Part shown: piece after piece, positions 62,986-64,000 of the stretch
Numbering within the stretch: the stretch's first letter is position 1
Layout: each line of letters opens with the position of its first letter
Source of the DNA: Rutidosis leptorrhynchoides
Taxonomy: Eukaryota > Streptophyta > Magnoliopsida > Asterales > Asteraceae
Length of the DNA stretch: 64,000 nucleotides
NCBI RefSeq assembly: GCF_046630445.1
Contig: NC_092334.1
Span: 188,548,501-188,612,500, forward strand
Direction of reading: 5' to 3'
Position numbers and translations under genes: made by a program
The notes under the pieces: model-generated
Database searches by the model: none
Told to the model about the DNA's origin: nothing
The model's input: only the letters and a program-made list of their open reading frames with translations

Positions 62986-64000
62986 TTCAAAATATATTTA
63001 CAACACTTTTAATACATTTTGATGTTTTAAGTTTATTAAGTCAGCTGTCCTCGTTAGTAACCTACAACTAGTTGTCCAACGTTAGATGTACAGAAAAAAA
63101 TTGATATATATTATCTTGAATCAATCCACGACCCAGTGTATACACGTCTCAGGCTAGATCACAACTCAAAGTATATATATTTTTGGAATCAACCTCAACC
63201 CTGTATAGCTAACTCCCTCATTACTGCATATAGAGTGTCTATGGTTGTTCCAAATAATATATACACATGGGTCGATATGATATGTCAAAACATTTGCATA
63301 CGTGTCTATGGTATCCCAAGATTACATAATATATTAGAATACATGTATAATACAATATAAGTTAGCTAGGATATGATTAATATAGATTTGTTACCAATTT
63401 TCACGTTGCTACAACAAGAAAAATTATCCAATCTTGTTTTACCCATAACTTCTTCATTTTAAATCCGTTTTGAGTGAATCAAATTGCTATGGTTTCATAT
63501 TGAACTCTATTTTATGAATCTAAATAGAAAAATTATAGATTTATAGTCAGAAATATAAGTTACAAGTCATTTTTGTAAAGGTAGTCATTTCAGTCGAAAG
63601 AACGACGTCTAGATGACCATTTTAGAAAACATACTTCCACTTTGAGTTTAACCATGATTTTTGGATATAGTTTCATGTTCATAAGAAAAATCATTTTCCC
63701 AGAAGAACAACTTTTAAATCAAAGTCTATCATAGTTTTTAATTAACTAACCCAAAACAGCCCGCGGTGTTACTACGACGGCGTATGTCCAGTTTTACAGT
63801 GTTCTTCGTGTTTCCAGGTTTTAAATCATTAAGTTAGCATATCATATAGATATAGAACATGTGTTTAGTTGATTTTAAAAGTCAAGTTAGAAGGATTAAC
63901 TTTTGTTTGCGAACAAGTTTAGAATTAACTAAACTATGTTCTAGTGATTACAAGTTTAAACCTTCGAATAAGATAGCTTTATATGTATGAATCGAATGAT
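62986..64000 (-). repeat. Second copy of Tekay-like LTR sequence, identical to 55246-56260
   Basis: As compared by eye, every base from 62986 to the window end matches the sequence 7740 bp to the left (55246-56260), whereas the partner LTR at 28388-31669 differs at many sites. The left edge is abrupt, in the middle of the LTR, where the two neighbouring sequences share only TTCAAAATATATTT. It is either the start of a recent tandem duplication or an assembly error. Confidence 0.85.

Overview
This is plant nuclear DNA from a eudicot, probably Asteraceae. The evidence is AT-rich sequence, GT-AG introns, a plant-type initiator tRNA-Met gene, two recognisable single-copy host genes, and long nested LTR retrotransposons. 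The Asteraceae call rests on remembered resemblance of the Athila-like and Tekay-like elements to family members in that group, and is an inference.

Layout. (1) 1-5868: 3' part of an Athila-type element on the + strand, with an env-like/ORF-1 reading frame, a 2-kb noncoding tail and the 3' LTR. It is inserted in the integrase region of (2) 5869 to about 11045, a Tat-lineage Ty3/gypsy element on the - strand. That element's 5' LTR ends about 250 bp before the promoter of (3) a host gene for a mitochondrial adenine nucleotide carrier (ADNT1 type; 8 coding exons, 11443-14755). (4) 15717-15788: tRNA-iMet(CAT). (5) 16465-18345, - strand: a COP1-interactive-protein-1-like coiled-coil gene, short for the family and with one apparent frameshift in a homopolymer. 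(6) 18346-27249: intergenic DNA holding a MULE-like element (21583-22961), a possible SINE, a small tandem array, a Tourist-like MITE (25465-25816) and a 5'-truncated LINE (about 25893-26990).

(7) 27250-64000 is a layered retrotransposon nest. An outer LTR (27250-28387 continued at 59444-60722) was split by a 31-kb Tekay-like chromovirus (28388-59438, target duplication CACTT). The chromovirus was in turn hit by a young Copia element (36450-44549, AAATT), a non-autonomous Athila-like element (46346-54267, CACAC), and a third insertion now reduced to a solo LTR (56780-58612, AATTT). All four target-site duplications can be read directly, so the order of events is well supported.

The most unusual content is in the 5' leader of the Tekay-like element. 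Between its primer site and gag lies a sense-strand segment encoding an F-box motif followed by residues like those of plant F-box proteins of the At2g35280/At1g67623 kind. This looks like a captured host gene. A second notable feature is at the right edge: 62986-64000 matches 55246-56260 base for base as far as I could compare by eye, as if a 7.74-kb tandem duplication (or an assembly error) begins there.

The only clearly functional genes are the carrier, the tRNA and possibly the CIP1-like gene. They sit together in a roughly 7-kb island between repeats.
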